From: an uncultured Lachnospiraceae bacterium
GTDB taxonomy: Bacteria; Bacillota; Clostridia; Lachnospirales; Lachnospiraceae
Direction of reading: 5' to 3'
DNA: 39,293 nt
Assembly (NCBI GenBank): GCA_947593975.1
Contig: CANQDW010000012.1
Location: 1-39,293 of the forward strand
Positions within the stretch are counted from its first letter, which is position 1, and every line of letters starts with the position of its first letter. Below the pieces are notes generated by a model. It ran no database searches. It was not told the origin of the DNA and worked only from the letters and a program-made list of their open reading frames with translations. Position numbers and translations under genes: made by a program. Positions 1 through 8,659 of the stretch are shown here, piece after piece.

Positions 1-120
1 AATAAAATTTGACAAAAAAATACAGGCTTTCCAAGGCCTGAAAGGATTTTTATCTTATTTAACTGTCAAACTACCGAGGAGAATCTTGTAAAGTAATTAG
101 CAAATAGAAGGTAAATATAA

Positions 121-176
121 TAAATGCAGATACCAAAATGAGGTTTACGTTTTGGAGTCTGCATTTATTTCTTTTT
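121..176 (+). terminator. Long hairpin with downstream T-rich tract, probable terminator
   Basis: TAAATGCAGA (121-130) pairs perfectly with TCTGCATTTA (158-167). Inside, CCAAAA (133-138) pairs with TTTTGG (150-155) across a 2x2 internal loop, leaving an 11-nt loop. The 3' arm runs into a T-rich tract (168-175). It probably ends a transcript entering from the left edge. The structure is nearly symmetric, so it could also act on the other strand. Confidence 0.6.
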
Positions 177-248
177 GCATATTTGAAAAATATATATGTT
201 CCGGAAGCAATGTTTAAGACTGAATACAGAAACTTAAAACCGTTTTCA

Positions 249-277
249 TTGACGTTTTTCATACTTATTGTTATAAT
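249..277 (+). promoter_or_regulatory. Sigma-A-type promoter of the pilin-sortase operon
   Basis: TTGACG (249-254), a 17-bp spacer and a perfect TATAAT (272-277). Transcription would start near 284, giving a leader of about 109 nt. A second, weaker pair (TTGTTA at 285-290, 16 bp, TAAAAT at 307-312) lies just downstream. Confidence 0.7.
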
Positions 278-314
278 GATAAAGTTGTTACTAATATATT
301 TTTTGATAAAATAT

Positions 315-330
315 CACAAAAATTTTTGTG
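315..330. repeat. 16-bp perfect palindrome in the pilin leader
   Basis: CACAAAAATTTTTGTG is a gapless 8+8 palindrome about 30 nt downstream of the predicted transcription start and 63 nt before the pilin start codon. With no loop it is better suited to binding a dimeric regulator than to forming an RNA hairpin. No regulator is identified. Confidence 0.5.
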
Positions 331-392
331 TTAAGAAATTAAATCGATCAATATTCGTTGGACTGTAAGTTTATAAATTGGAGGTAACTGTC

Positions 393-3300
393 ATGAAAAA
401 ATCTAATGCTTATTCTGTACTGAAAAGGCTGCTTTCAGTTTGTCTGTGTCTGGGTATGGTTTCGTCTATGGTACTGGGAACCGGTTTGTCGGACATCTTT
501 GATTCCGTTGAAAATGTAATTGCGGAAGCTGCTGAGGATGAATATAAAAATGAGACACTGGAACATATGTGGGATAGTGACGGTGACAGTAAACCGGATG
601 ATGATTTTTTGGATGCTGCACGTCCATATTATGCTTGTCGTAACGGAAGTTTTGGCGGTGTTGAGTATAGAACAATTTTTCATGTGTACGCCTTTGAAGG
701 AGATACAATTTGTGTAGGTTCAAGTGTATATAATTCTATGCTTAATTTAAATCATTCTGTGGGGACAAATACAGCAGATGAAGGGTCTATTGATGTAGTT
801 ATGACTGACCTGAATGGAAATGCCCACGCAATTGATATCAGAAATACTGGTGACGATAAAACAGGCTATATTGGCAATTGGCAAACAGAATATGCCGCTG
901 TGAGCAAATTGCATAAAGAAGACGGCAAATTCTCAGGAACATATAAAGATGGAGAAACCAATTATACATATACCCCATATACTTACACTGTTACAGAAAC
1001 GGGCGTGTATACTTTTGAGTTTCATTCGTACAACAAAAGCAATGCAGTAAGTGACAAAAAGGGTTACAGGAAAAGAAGAGAACCTTTTCATGACCCAACA
1101 ACAAATTATGGCGGAGAAATTGCTGCGCTGAATCTTACTGTTTTCGATGAAAGCGGAGAAGAACAGCACGGACGTACTTATGCGGATTTCCTTTCTATGC
1201 AAATGCATCCTGATAGTATAGGTGTAGTAGATACCTACTATATCCTGACAACAGACAGCTATATCTATAAAATGAAATTTAACGATGCAAAGCCATATAC
1301 GTACAATTTTTTTGCAAACAATAAAGGCATATACGATTCAGCTACCGGTGAGATTATTTATACATCTGTAAAGGATATTAACAATGACAACACGTTTGAT
1401 GAAATGGGTGCGGCATATAAGTATCCAGGTACAAAAGATACTGATACGCTCAAAAGTTTCTATATCTTTCTAGAGTATCCGGATGATCAATTAGAGGGAG
1501 AACTGTATGAAAAGGCTGTTCAGCCTGATCCTGCGACTAATCTGCGTTTTGTAAGTGAGATAAAGGATGATGATGGCAATAATATTCCCGGTGCCTATGA
1601 AGGCGAAGGAGGGTATTTTGCTTTTGATGTGGAAGAGGCAACTACTGCGACATTACGTCTTGAATTCAAGGGGATTAAGGGCGATACATATGCTCCTGTG
1701 GAAATCTCGGGAGCGGTTACGCCACATTCTACTAATTATTTTTACTGGAACGGAAAAGATGGTGAAGGAAAAGACATTTTGAGCGGAAATTACAAAATAG
1801 AAGATCTTGCTTTTACCGTTACCACTAAAGCAGGTGAAATACATTTTCCTATTATAGATATGGAGCATGCAAGTAAAGGTATTACTTTTACCAGATTGAG
1901 CCATATTTATAATAAAGAGGGTGTGCGGAAGGATTATGATGATAATATTTATGGCAAGACAAAAAATGTTATCTATTATGATGACACCGCAATATATTAC
2001 GGCGAATATGCCGCATCTACTGGGTTTTCTGAGAAAGATGTAACGCTTGCCCAAAATACAACAAGTGATGCGTATGCTGTGAATGACGCACCAAAAAATT
2101 ATTTTGAAAAGGTAAGAAGTGGTTCCGTTACAAAAAAATATTGGACATATAATAATATGCGGTCAGATGGTGGAGAATATATTGCTAGACACAAGGCGGG
2201 ATATTTAACAAATCCAGACGATGATACACTTATTCGTGTGGGAGACCATAGCCACACTACAAATGTGATTAATTATTTTGATGGCAGCGGTAATCTGGTA
2301 AATACCCCAACTACTGATCAGCAAAACATGATCAACTATCTTGACAGTGATAAGTTCCCTGTAGGTAAGTCGGTTGGTACTGGTATTTATTATGGTAGTG
2401 CTAGTTCTAAATATACAGATGATAATGTAATTTCAGCACAAACTACTACTGATTATGCCATTGCTAATTTTTGGACATTTATACCTTCGCAGCCGGCTAA
2501 GGCTTCTATTGAATTAGATAACATTAAGATAAAGGAACGCCCTGAAAATTCGTTCAGTCTCACCGGACGTGTTTTCTTTGATGCAACTAAAAATGGTATA
2601 TTTGATGATATGATGGCAGCCGGTGACTATCCGCTGAGAGATGTTAAGTTGAATCTTTACAGGAAAACAGAAGACACTTCTTTTATTGATGGGAAAATAT
2701 ATGTTGATTCAGAGGGGGAACCGCTTGATGCAAGTACATTTGCAAGTACTGAAAAAAAATATGAACTGGTTGATACCGGATTGACAACAGGTGAAGGAAT
2801 GTATAAATTCACAGGACTTACTTATGATCCGGGTAATGGAACGGAATATTTATATCAGGTTATAAAACCCGGGAATATTTACAATTTAACAAGTGGTGGA
2901 CAAGAGGCTAAGCCTTTAACTAGAGCTCCGGAATACAAACCATTTGGTTACTATGCCGACAAAAGCTATGGTACTAGTTACAAAGGAACTGAAGTACAGC
3001 ATATAGTAGTAGGTGAAAAAGCAGGTCAAGTTAATCCTAAAATATATGGTTATGGCGGCGATAAACCGGATGGCAACACTACTGTCTGCGCCGTGGATGT
3101 CGGCTACAATTATAAGATTCTTGCGCAATCCCTAGTGCTGAAAAAGACATGGGATACAACAGGAACGCATCCGACAGCAGTCGTGTATGAAGTACATTAT
3201 AAGCAGAAAGGCAGTAGTACAGAAGGTGTTTATGCATACCGTACCATGTCGGCGATTACATCATGGCAGTATGAAGACGAATACCTGCCCGAACAATACA

Positions 3301-6300
3301 ATGGTGTTGATGTTGACAATTATTATGTTGCAGCAGAATATTATATAGATGCAGAAGGGAAGTATATTTATAAACATGAGTTTTCTTATGATATCGGAAC
3401 AGGAAAATATAAAAGTTTTGTCGGAAATGTATACAAAGCGCTTATAACAGATCCGGCATTGGACGGTGCAAAAAACTTTTCAAATATATCAGATTTATCT
3501 GTACTGCAAAAAGTTGATTGGGGTACTGCTCTTGACGAGAAAGATGCAACATATAGGGGTGTTCTTGACCGTAATATCAGCTCGGACAGCACAACTGTTA
3601 CGATTACGAACTCTGAAAATCACGGAACAATTGAAATTTTCAAATATCAGGGTACGAATACTGAATCCAATGCGCTGCAGGGTGCTACATTCCGTGTATA
3701 TGAATTGAAAGACTCAAAGACTGTTGAAGATATCAAAAAATTAGTGGAAAGTGGCGATACAGCAGAACTGAAAAAATACGAAGTCGGTTCCGCTACTACA
3801 AGATCAAATGGACGTATTGCCTTTCCCGGGCTGAATCCTGAAAATTCATATGTAGTCCGTGAGGTGTTCGCGCCTGCAGGATATCGTATTCTTAATGAAT
3901 TCTATGTGGTAAGGGCTAAGACAGAAAAACTGCCTACAGAAGATGAAAAAACTCAGGGTATTTATAAATTTGATGATGACAATTATGTGAAGGTTGATGT
4001 CGGTAACGCAACGGCAGATAAGAATTTCTTTATTGTAAAGCAAATAGAGGGAAGATCATGGCAAGGTGCAGATACAGTTGCCGGAATTGATGCCGATTCA
4101 TTTTCTTTTACAATAATTAATAAATTTGACAATAGCGTAACCAATCTAAGCGATGCAGACGGTATTAAAGTAGATTTAAATGAACTGGAAATTTTAAACA
4201 TACAAGAAAATGAAGCGCGAACGAAAGCCGGAGAATTTGCAAATAATTTCAAAGCCGGGGCGACAGGCACCAAAAATAAGATAACAGTTGATTATAGCAA
4301 ACCGTATTATCACTATACGGCGAAAGATAGTATGGATAAGGACTATGAGTATACATTTCCAGACCGTAAAATGTCTGATTCGCTTTTAGTTGACGGTAGT
4401 GACGAAACGACGGTGGCTTCATTCTGCAGTGTTGTTTTTCCGATGGCAGGAGAATACACTTTCACGATTACGGAAGATGACATTAATATTGCGGGCGATG
4501 AAACACTTACAAAGTCTTCACTTGAATACACAGTCAAGATAAACGTAAAGCGTGAACTCAATCAGGGAGTGGATGAAAGTACAGAAAAGACGGAGGATAA
4601 TTCGCATCTTATAGCGGAAATTTCGTCTATAACATATAAAGACACATCGGTGGAAGGCAGCACGTCACAGGTTTTTGCCGGCAACAGCCCTGTATTTACA
4701 AATATCTATGCACCTGCGCCTGCAAAGCAGTCCACAAGTTATAAAATTGTTAAGAATTTTACAGGAAGAGAGGGAAATGAATGGGCTGAGACTGATAAAT
4801 TTACAGTGCATATATCAGGTAATGATACCGTTACACAGGAAGCGATAGCAAATGGTAATCTCGTGATTGAAGGATTAAATGCTGAATTGAAAGAAACGGG
4901 TACAACGAAAGAGTGGGTGCATGTATTTAACAAAATAAACAATGGAGAATTAGAATTTAAATCCTTTATGTTCAACAATACTATGTTCCCTGTGCAATAT
5001 GTAGAAGAGAGCACAGGCAAAGTTTGGAATCCGGAGGAACATGACGGACAGCAATCTCCATCGGCAGAAGACATTGCTAGAGATAAGTATAAAGCTGAAA
5101 CACTGCCTGTCACTTATTGGCTTAAAATAAAAGAAGACATTCCGTCGGATGCTATAGGTAACGTACAGGATGGTATTACGTATGATGGATCGGTCTATTA
5201 TCTTCAAATTGTTCTTAGAAATACAGAAGCAAAAAAAGAAGGAACTGACAGCGAGGAAGAGGACGGCATCATTGATGAGATAGATATGACTCTATATCAT
5301 TCCGAAAGTGAAAAGGCGGTTTCTGAATTGACAGCTGACGAAAGAGTAGCCACTTGTCTGACGAAAGCAGAGGTGCTTACGGCAGATGAATGGATAAAAG
5401 ATGCCACACCTGCCGATGGTAAATATACTTGGTTTTATGTTGATAAAAACGGTACGTTACGAGAAGTGAGCAATCATTCTACAGTTCCTACTGATGCCAA
5501 ACTTCTGGTGAGAAGATGGGAAAAACATGACGGAAAATCAGACGGTCACACCATGACGATCAACAATGTATACCACACCACTTATAAATGGATACCAAAG
5601 GTTAAGAAAAACCTGGCAGGCAGAGAATGGGCTGAGGGCGACGAATTTACGTTCACTCTAGAATGCACAAAAGCACCTAGAGTAAGCGAGATGAGTGGGT
5701 TAGAAAAGAAAATTATAATAACAAAAGAAGACAAGGAAGCAGATTTCACCAAGGCTTTTGAAGAGATTGAGTTTACTGTACCGGGAGACTATGAATTTAC
5801 AATTACAGAATCATCTGTTGCAACGAGTATTACAACTACCGCTAAAAATATAGTGAAAGATTCGACAAGCGGGATATATACGATTAAAGTAACGTTTGTT
5901 GATAACAACGATGGTACATTGACGCCGACATTCAATGGATATTCTGCGGATGCCGCAGTGGAATTTATCAATGCATACAGTGACACGGAAAAGGACTTTG
6001 ATCTTAATATCAGCAAAGAACTAGTTGGAAGAAACTGGAATGATGAAGATGAATTTACTTTCAAGATTACGCCCGACTCTGAGACTCTTGATGCTATAAA
6101 CTCCGGAGATCTGGTTATGGATAATACTAAACTAGGTGAACTTAACGCAACTGATAATTCATACACGGTAATTGTAAAAAAAGATTCGGCATCTGTTACC
6201 GATACAGTTGTAAAATCATTAGGAAAAATTAAAGTTAAGAAGGGCGCGGAAGAAGAAAAGGAGTACCATTTTACCATTGCGGAAGTTGTTCCGGACAATA

Positions 6301-7055
6301 TGCACTGTCTTGAACCCAAAATTGATCTGACAATTAATGTAAATCGTGTAAAGGATAGTGTTAGCAAGTTGCCAACAGGTGAATTGGAGGTTTCAGCTAC
6401 CTATGCTTATATGCGTGAGCCGGGTTCCTCGACAAAACCGTCAGGTGAAACACCTAAAACGGACGATATAACAATTCCATTCACCAATGAGTGCATGGGA
6501 ACACTTACTGTAGCAAAGAAAGTTGTCAGCAGCGCAGATACTGATACACAGGATTTTAATTTTGAAGTCAACTTCACTTTCAAAGACGGTTTTAACGCTG
6601 CACGTATGGTTGCAAAACACAGTGGGAAGGTCGAAACAATTACTCCTACAACCGACACAGGCTCTGCGACATACACTTTCACCCTAAAAGACGGTGAAAA
6701 CGTTGTGTTCAGCAATATCCCGCCGTACACAGCATACACGGTCACAGAAGACCCCGTCCCGGATGATTACATGCTCCTGCGTGTAAGAGACAGCGCTGAA
6801 GATGAAGGCTACGATCTTCTGACCGCAGCGGGAGGAAGCAGCAATTCAGTAGAAGGTGAGATAACAGGCGATTCTTCCGCTCATTACCGTATGTTTGTCA
6901 ACGGCAGGATAAAGGCTCTGCCGTCTTCCGGCGGAATTGGAATAAATAAGCACATTTTCTTCGGTACAATGCTTACGGTTGCCGCGGTACTGCTTGCTGC
7001 GATGCGTTATATGAAAAGGGTAAAAAGAAGCAGCCGCAGAGACATAAACGGTTAA
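393..7055 (+). CDS. Giant sortase-anchored pilin/adhesin (2220 aa)
   Basis: Secreted, wall-anchored surface protein, probably a pilus subunit or tip adhesin. An upstream TTG at 378 overlaps the ribosome binding site; GGAGG at 380-384 sits 8 nt before the ATG at 393. Residues 1 to about 47 form a signal peptide. About 50-700 is a unique region with no recognised fold except an FlgD-like Ig segment (about 415-485). It is followed by an SdrD B-like domain (about 719-910), a Cna-B-like domain (about 913-1070), a SpaA/Cna-B domain (about 1078-1175), and five modules resembling streptococcal pilin isopeptide-linkage domains starting near 1210, 1449, 1730, 1869 and 2036. Several of these open with a K-x-L-x-G-R-x-W type motif. 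The C-terminus has a variant sorting signal, LPSSG (2176-2180), then a membrane helix and an Arg/Lys tail. The sortase gene follows 12 nt later. Domain names come from motif patterns; family-level confidence is high and the binding target is unknown. Confidence 0.88.
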   Translation: MKKSNAYSVLKRLLSVCLCLGMVSSMVLGTGLSDIFDSVENVIAEAAEDEYKNETLEHMWDSDGDSKPDDDFLDAARPYYACRNGSFGGVEYRTIFHVYAFEGDTICVGSSVYNSMLNLNHSVGTNTADEGSIDVVMTDLNGNAHAIDIRNTGDDKTGYIGNWQTEYAAVSKLHKEDGKFSGTYKDGETNYTYTPYTYTVTETGVYTFEFHSYNKSNAVSDKKGYRKRREPFHDPTTNYGGEIAALNLTVFDESGEEQHGRTYADFLSMQMHPDSIGVVDTYYILTTDSYIYKMKFNDAKPYTYNFFANNKGIYDSATGEIIYTSVKDINNDNTFDEMGAAYKYPGTKDTDTLKSFYIFLEYPDDQLEGELYEKAVQPDPATNLRFVSEIKDDDGNNIPGAYEGEGGYFAFDVEEATTATLRLEFKGIKGDTYAPVEISGAVTPHSTNYFYWNGKDGEGKDILSGNYKIEDLAFTVTTKAGEIHFPIIDMEHASKGITFTRLSHIYNKEGVRKDYDDNIYGKTKNVIYYDDTAIYYGEYAASTGFSEKDVTLAQNTTSDAYAVNDAPKNYFEKVRSGSVTKKYWTYNNMRSDGGEYIARHKAGYLTNPDDDTLIRVGDHSHTTNVINYFDGSGNLVNTPTTDQQNMINYLDSDKFPVGKSVGTGIYYGSASSKYTDDNVISAQTTTDYAIANFWTFIPSQPAKASIELDNIKIKERPENSFSLTGRVFFDATKNGIFDDMMAAGDYPLRDVKLNLYRKTEDTSFIDGKIYVDSEGEPLDASTFASTEKKYELVDTGLTTGEGMYKFTGLTYDPGNGTEYLYQVIKPGNIYNLTSGGQEAKPLTRAPEYKPFGYYADKSYGTSYKGTEVQHIVVGEKAGQVNPKIYGYGGDKPDGNTTVCAVDVGYNYKILAQSLVLKKTWDTTGTHPTAVVYEVHYKQKGSSTEGVYAYRTMSAITSWQYEDEYLPEQYNGVDVDNYYVAAEYYIDAEGKYIYKHEFSYDIGTGKYKSFVGNVYKALITDPALDGAKNFSNISDLSVLQKVDWGTALDEKDATYRGVLDRNISSDSTTVTITNSENHGTIEIFKYQGTNTESNALQGATFRVYELKDSKTVEDIKKLVESGDTAELKKYEVGSATTRSNGRIAFPGLNPENSYVVREVFAPAGYRILNEFYVVRAKTEKLPTEDEKTQGIYKFDDDNYVKVDVGNATADKNFFIVKQIEGRSWQGADTVAGIDADSFSFTIINKFDNSVTNLSDADGIKVDLNELEILNIQENEARTKAGEFANNFKAGATGTKNKITVDYSKPYYHYTAKDSMDKDYEYTFPDRKMSDSLLVDGSDETTVASFCSVVFPMAGEYTFTITEDDINIAGDETLTKSSLEYTVKINVKRELNQGVDESTEKTEDNSHLIAEISSITYKDTSVEGSTSQVFAGNSPVFTNIYAPAPAKQSTSYKIVKNFTGREGNEWAETDKFTVHISGNDTVTQEAIANGNLVIEGLNAELKETGTTKEWVHVFNKINNGELEFKSFMFNNTMFPVQYVEESTGKVWNPEEHDGQQSPSAEDIARDKYKAETLPVTYWLKIKEDIPSDAIGNVQDGITYDGSVYYLQIVLRNTEAKKEGTDSEEEDGIIDEIDMTLYHSESEKAVSELTADERVATCLTKAEVLTADEWIKDATPADGKYTWFYVDKNGTLREVSNHSTVPTDAKLLVRRWEKHDGKSDGHTMTINNVYHTTYKWIPKVKKNLAGREWAEGDEFTFTLECTKAPRVSEMSGLEKKIIITKEDKEADFTKAFEEIEFTVPGDYEFTITESSVATSITTTAKNIVKDSTSGIYTIKVTFVDNNDGTLTPTFNGYSADAAVEFINAYSDTEKDFDLNISKELVGRNWNDEDEFTFKITPDSETLDAINSGDLVMDNTKLGELNATDNSYTVIVKKDSASVTDTVVKSLGKIKVKKGAEEEKEYHFTIAEVVPDNMHCLEPKIDLTINVNRVKDSVSKLPTGELEVSATYAYMREPGSSTKPSGETPKTDDITIPFTNECMGTLTVAKKVVSSADTDTQDFNFEVNFTFKDGFNAARMVAKHSGKVETITPTTDTGSATYTFTLKDGENVVFSNIPPYTAYTVTEDPVPDDYMLLRVRDSAEDEGYDLLTAAGGSSNSVEGEITGDSSAHYRMFVNGRIKALPSSGGIGINKHIFFGTMLTVAAVLLAAMRYMKRVKRSSRRDING

Positions 7056-7067
7056 AGAGTGATGCTC

Positions 7068-7919
7068 ATGAAACATCATCTGATTGAAGCTGCATTTGTA
7101 TCACTTATAATAGGAATGTTATTGCTGCTGTTTAGTTCGGTAAGGACTTACCGCAACGAAAAAGAACAGTGCGAAGCGGTTTGCGATTATATATCCGCCG
7201 TCAAGCGCATTCCTGATGAGGATATTTTAAAGATATTAAAAGATGCGGAAATTTTTAATTCCAAAATAGCAGGCGGCGCGGCTATGCCGATGTATCTGCC
7301 CGACAGCCTTGCCGCCGGATATTATTCCGCTCTGGATATTATGGGAAACGGGATGATCGGGTATATAAACGTCTCAAAAGCAGGTATACTGATCCCGTTC
7401 TATCACAGTACTGACGAAGATGTCCTTAAGTCGGGCGCAGGACATATCGTTGGGACTTCTTTTCCGATTGACGGCGATGCGGTCCACGCCGTGATTTTGG
7501 GACACAGGGCGCTTTCTTATACAAGGATGTTTGCCAATCTCGGCAAAGTAAAAACCGATGATACTTTTACCGTATATATTCTAAATAAAGCGTACACTTA
7601 TAAAGTGTACGGGGTTGAAACCGTGCTTCCGAGTGATACAGGGTCTCTGTTCATTAAGGACGGAAAAAACAGATGCTCGCTGGTAACGTGTACTCCTTTT
7701 GGCAGTGAATCGCACAGGCTGCTGATTCACGGAGAGCATATTGCTACAGCTTCATCAGAAGAGATGCCTTTACCCGGATCGCGGCAGTATTTTATCCGTA
7801 TGTGCCTGGCTGCCATTGCCGTCGAAATGATTATTTTATGCGCAGCGGTATTTTTTGCTGTCAGACATATCATTTCATGCTATAATGAAAAAGCAGACGG
7901 AGTTTCGGATGAGGTATAG
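7068..7919 (+). CDS. Class C sortase (pilin polymerase type)
   Basis: Membrane-bound cysteine transpeptidase expected to join pilin subunits or anchor the upstream protein to peptidoglycan. The 283-residue form starts at ATG 7068, with AGAG about 8 nt upstream; GTG 7059 and ATG 7062 are also in frame. There is an N-terminal membrane helix (about 5-25). The catalytic residues are visible as His146 (in GHR), Cys208 (in LVTCTPFG) and Arg217 (in SHRLL). A second membrane helix lies near the C-terminus (about 245-270), which together with the TCTP/HRLL motifs is typical of class C. I do not see the usual DP(F/W) lid motif ahead of the catalytic domain; that position reads YLPDSL. The gene lies 12 nt after the pilin stop and 2 nt before the next gene, so the three are probably co-transcribed and this pilin is its likely substrate. 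Confidence 0.9.
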   Translation: MKHHLIEAAFVSLIIGMLLLLFSSVRTYRNEKEQCEAVCDYISAVKRIPDEDILKILKDAEIFNSKIAGGAAMPMYLPDSLAAGYYSALDIMGNGMIGYINVSKAGILIPFYHSTDEDVLKSGAGHIVGTSFPIDGDAVHAVILGHRALSYTRMFANLGKVKTDDTFTVYILNKAYTYKVYGVETVLPSDTGSLFIKDGKNRCSLVTCTPFGSESHRLLIHGEHIATASSEEMPLPGSRQYFIRMCLAAIAVEMIILCAAVFFAVRHIISCYNEKADGVSDEV

Positions 7920-7921
7920 CT

Positions 7922-8659
7922 ATGGATATAATTGAAAGGGATATATACTCGGTAATAAGTAAAAATGACGGTATCAAGGCGAAAGATATCGCGCGTACGA
8001 TAGGCACCGAAAGATCTGTGGTGAACCATTATCTTTACAGATCGGCGTTCGTCAAAGACCTCTGTTACCGGGATGACGCATATATGTGGCACGGTCTTAT
8101 CAGGCAGAAGAGGCCGCATGAGGGGCTTGGCGATTACTGCGGGTATTATGCGGCGGTAAAGGAATTTTTGGACACGCCGTATGACGAATGGTTTGAACGT
8201 ATGAGGGGCGGCTGCCTAAGCGTAGGGAGAAACCTTAATAATACCAGGGGGCTGTTCCATTCCTTTTCGGATACGCACAGGGTTATGACCGGGCTTTTTG
8301 GCGACATACCCGTGGATTATTCCGACTGGGAGATCGTGTTCGAGCTCAGGATAAGGAAATCCAAATATATAAGGATATATGCCGACGTGCTTGTGATCAC
8401 GGACAGATATGTATTTTCGCTTGAATTTAAGATGAATGATGAGATCATAGATAAAGATGTTTTGCAGGCGGCTAAGTATAACGAGTATCTGGAGGTTATT
8501 TTTGGACCGGATTACGAGATCATATCGGGACTTGTGCTTACGCTTGCGTCGGATAAATATACATACGTCCCGGTAAAGGACACGTCAGCCGAGATCCCCG
8601 TATGCTCAGCTGACATGCTGTTTAATATATTTAATGAGTATCTTGGGTTTTACGAATAA
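7922..8659 (+). CDS. Winged-helix / PD-(D/E)XK nuclease-like protein of unknown function
   Basis: 245-residue cytoplasmic protein that I cannot place in a named family. Residues about 1-55 look like a winged helix-turn-helix (the I-K-A-K-D-I-A / S-V-V-N-H-Y-L pattern around 18-38). The C-terminal half carries a PD-(D/E)XK arrangement: acidic E141, D155 in ADVLV, E168-F-K170 on the next strand, then Q182-x3-Y186 on the following helix, the Q-xxx-Y signature seen in RecB-like nucleases. The start at 7922 has GAGGT (7911-7915) inside the end of the sortase gene, 2 nt away, so it is the third gene of the surface operon. Its 3' end overlaps the convergent lgt gene by 29 bp. DNA binding and cleavage are inferred from motifs only. 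It could act in repair, defence or regulation, or be an inactive nuclease fold. Confidence 0.65.
   Translation: MDIIERDIYSVISKNDGIKAKDIARTIGTERSVVNHYLYRSAFVKDLCYRDDAYMWHGLIRQKRPHEGLGDYCGYYAAVKEFLDTPYDEWFERMRGGCLSVGRNLNNTRGLFHSFSDTHRVMTGLFGDIPVDYSDWEIVFELRIRKSKYIRIYADVLVITDRYVFSLEFKMNDEIIDKDVLQAAKYNEYLEVIFGPDYEIISGLVLTLASDKYTYVPVKDTSAEIPVCSADMLFNIFNEYLGFYE

Larger units (their letters stand above)
1..392. other. Intergenic region upstream of the giant pilin gene
   Basis: This 392-bp AT-rich stretch holds no gene I would support. It contains a weak hairpin at 23-40 (seven pairs with one bulged G), a strong long hairpin at 121-167, a promoter at 249-277 and a palindrome at 315-330. Short open frames on both strands (138-368 plus, 71-262 minus) overlap these signals, lack good ribosome binding sites and have the hydrophobic, Phe/Ile/Lys-rich composition of translated AT-rich DNA. 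Confidence 0.7.

Noticed and set aside
71-262. 63-codon open frame on the minus strand
   Set aside because: It overlaps the hairpin and promoter signals, has no ribosome binding site and shows no family features.
138-368. 76-codon open frame on the plus strand before the pilin gene
   Set aside because: Its ATG lies inside the 121-167 hairpin, it overlaps the pilin promoter, it has no ribosome binding site, and its product has the composition of translated AT-rich DNA.
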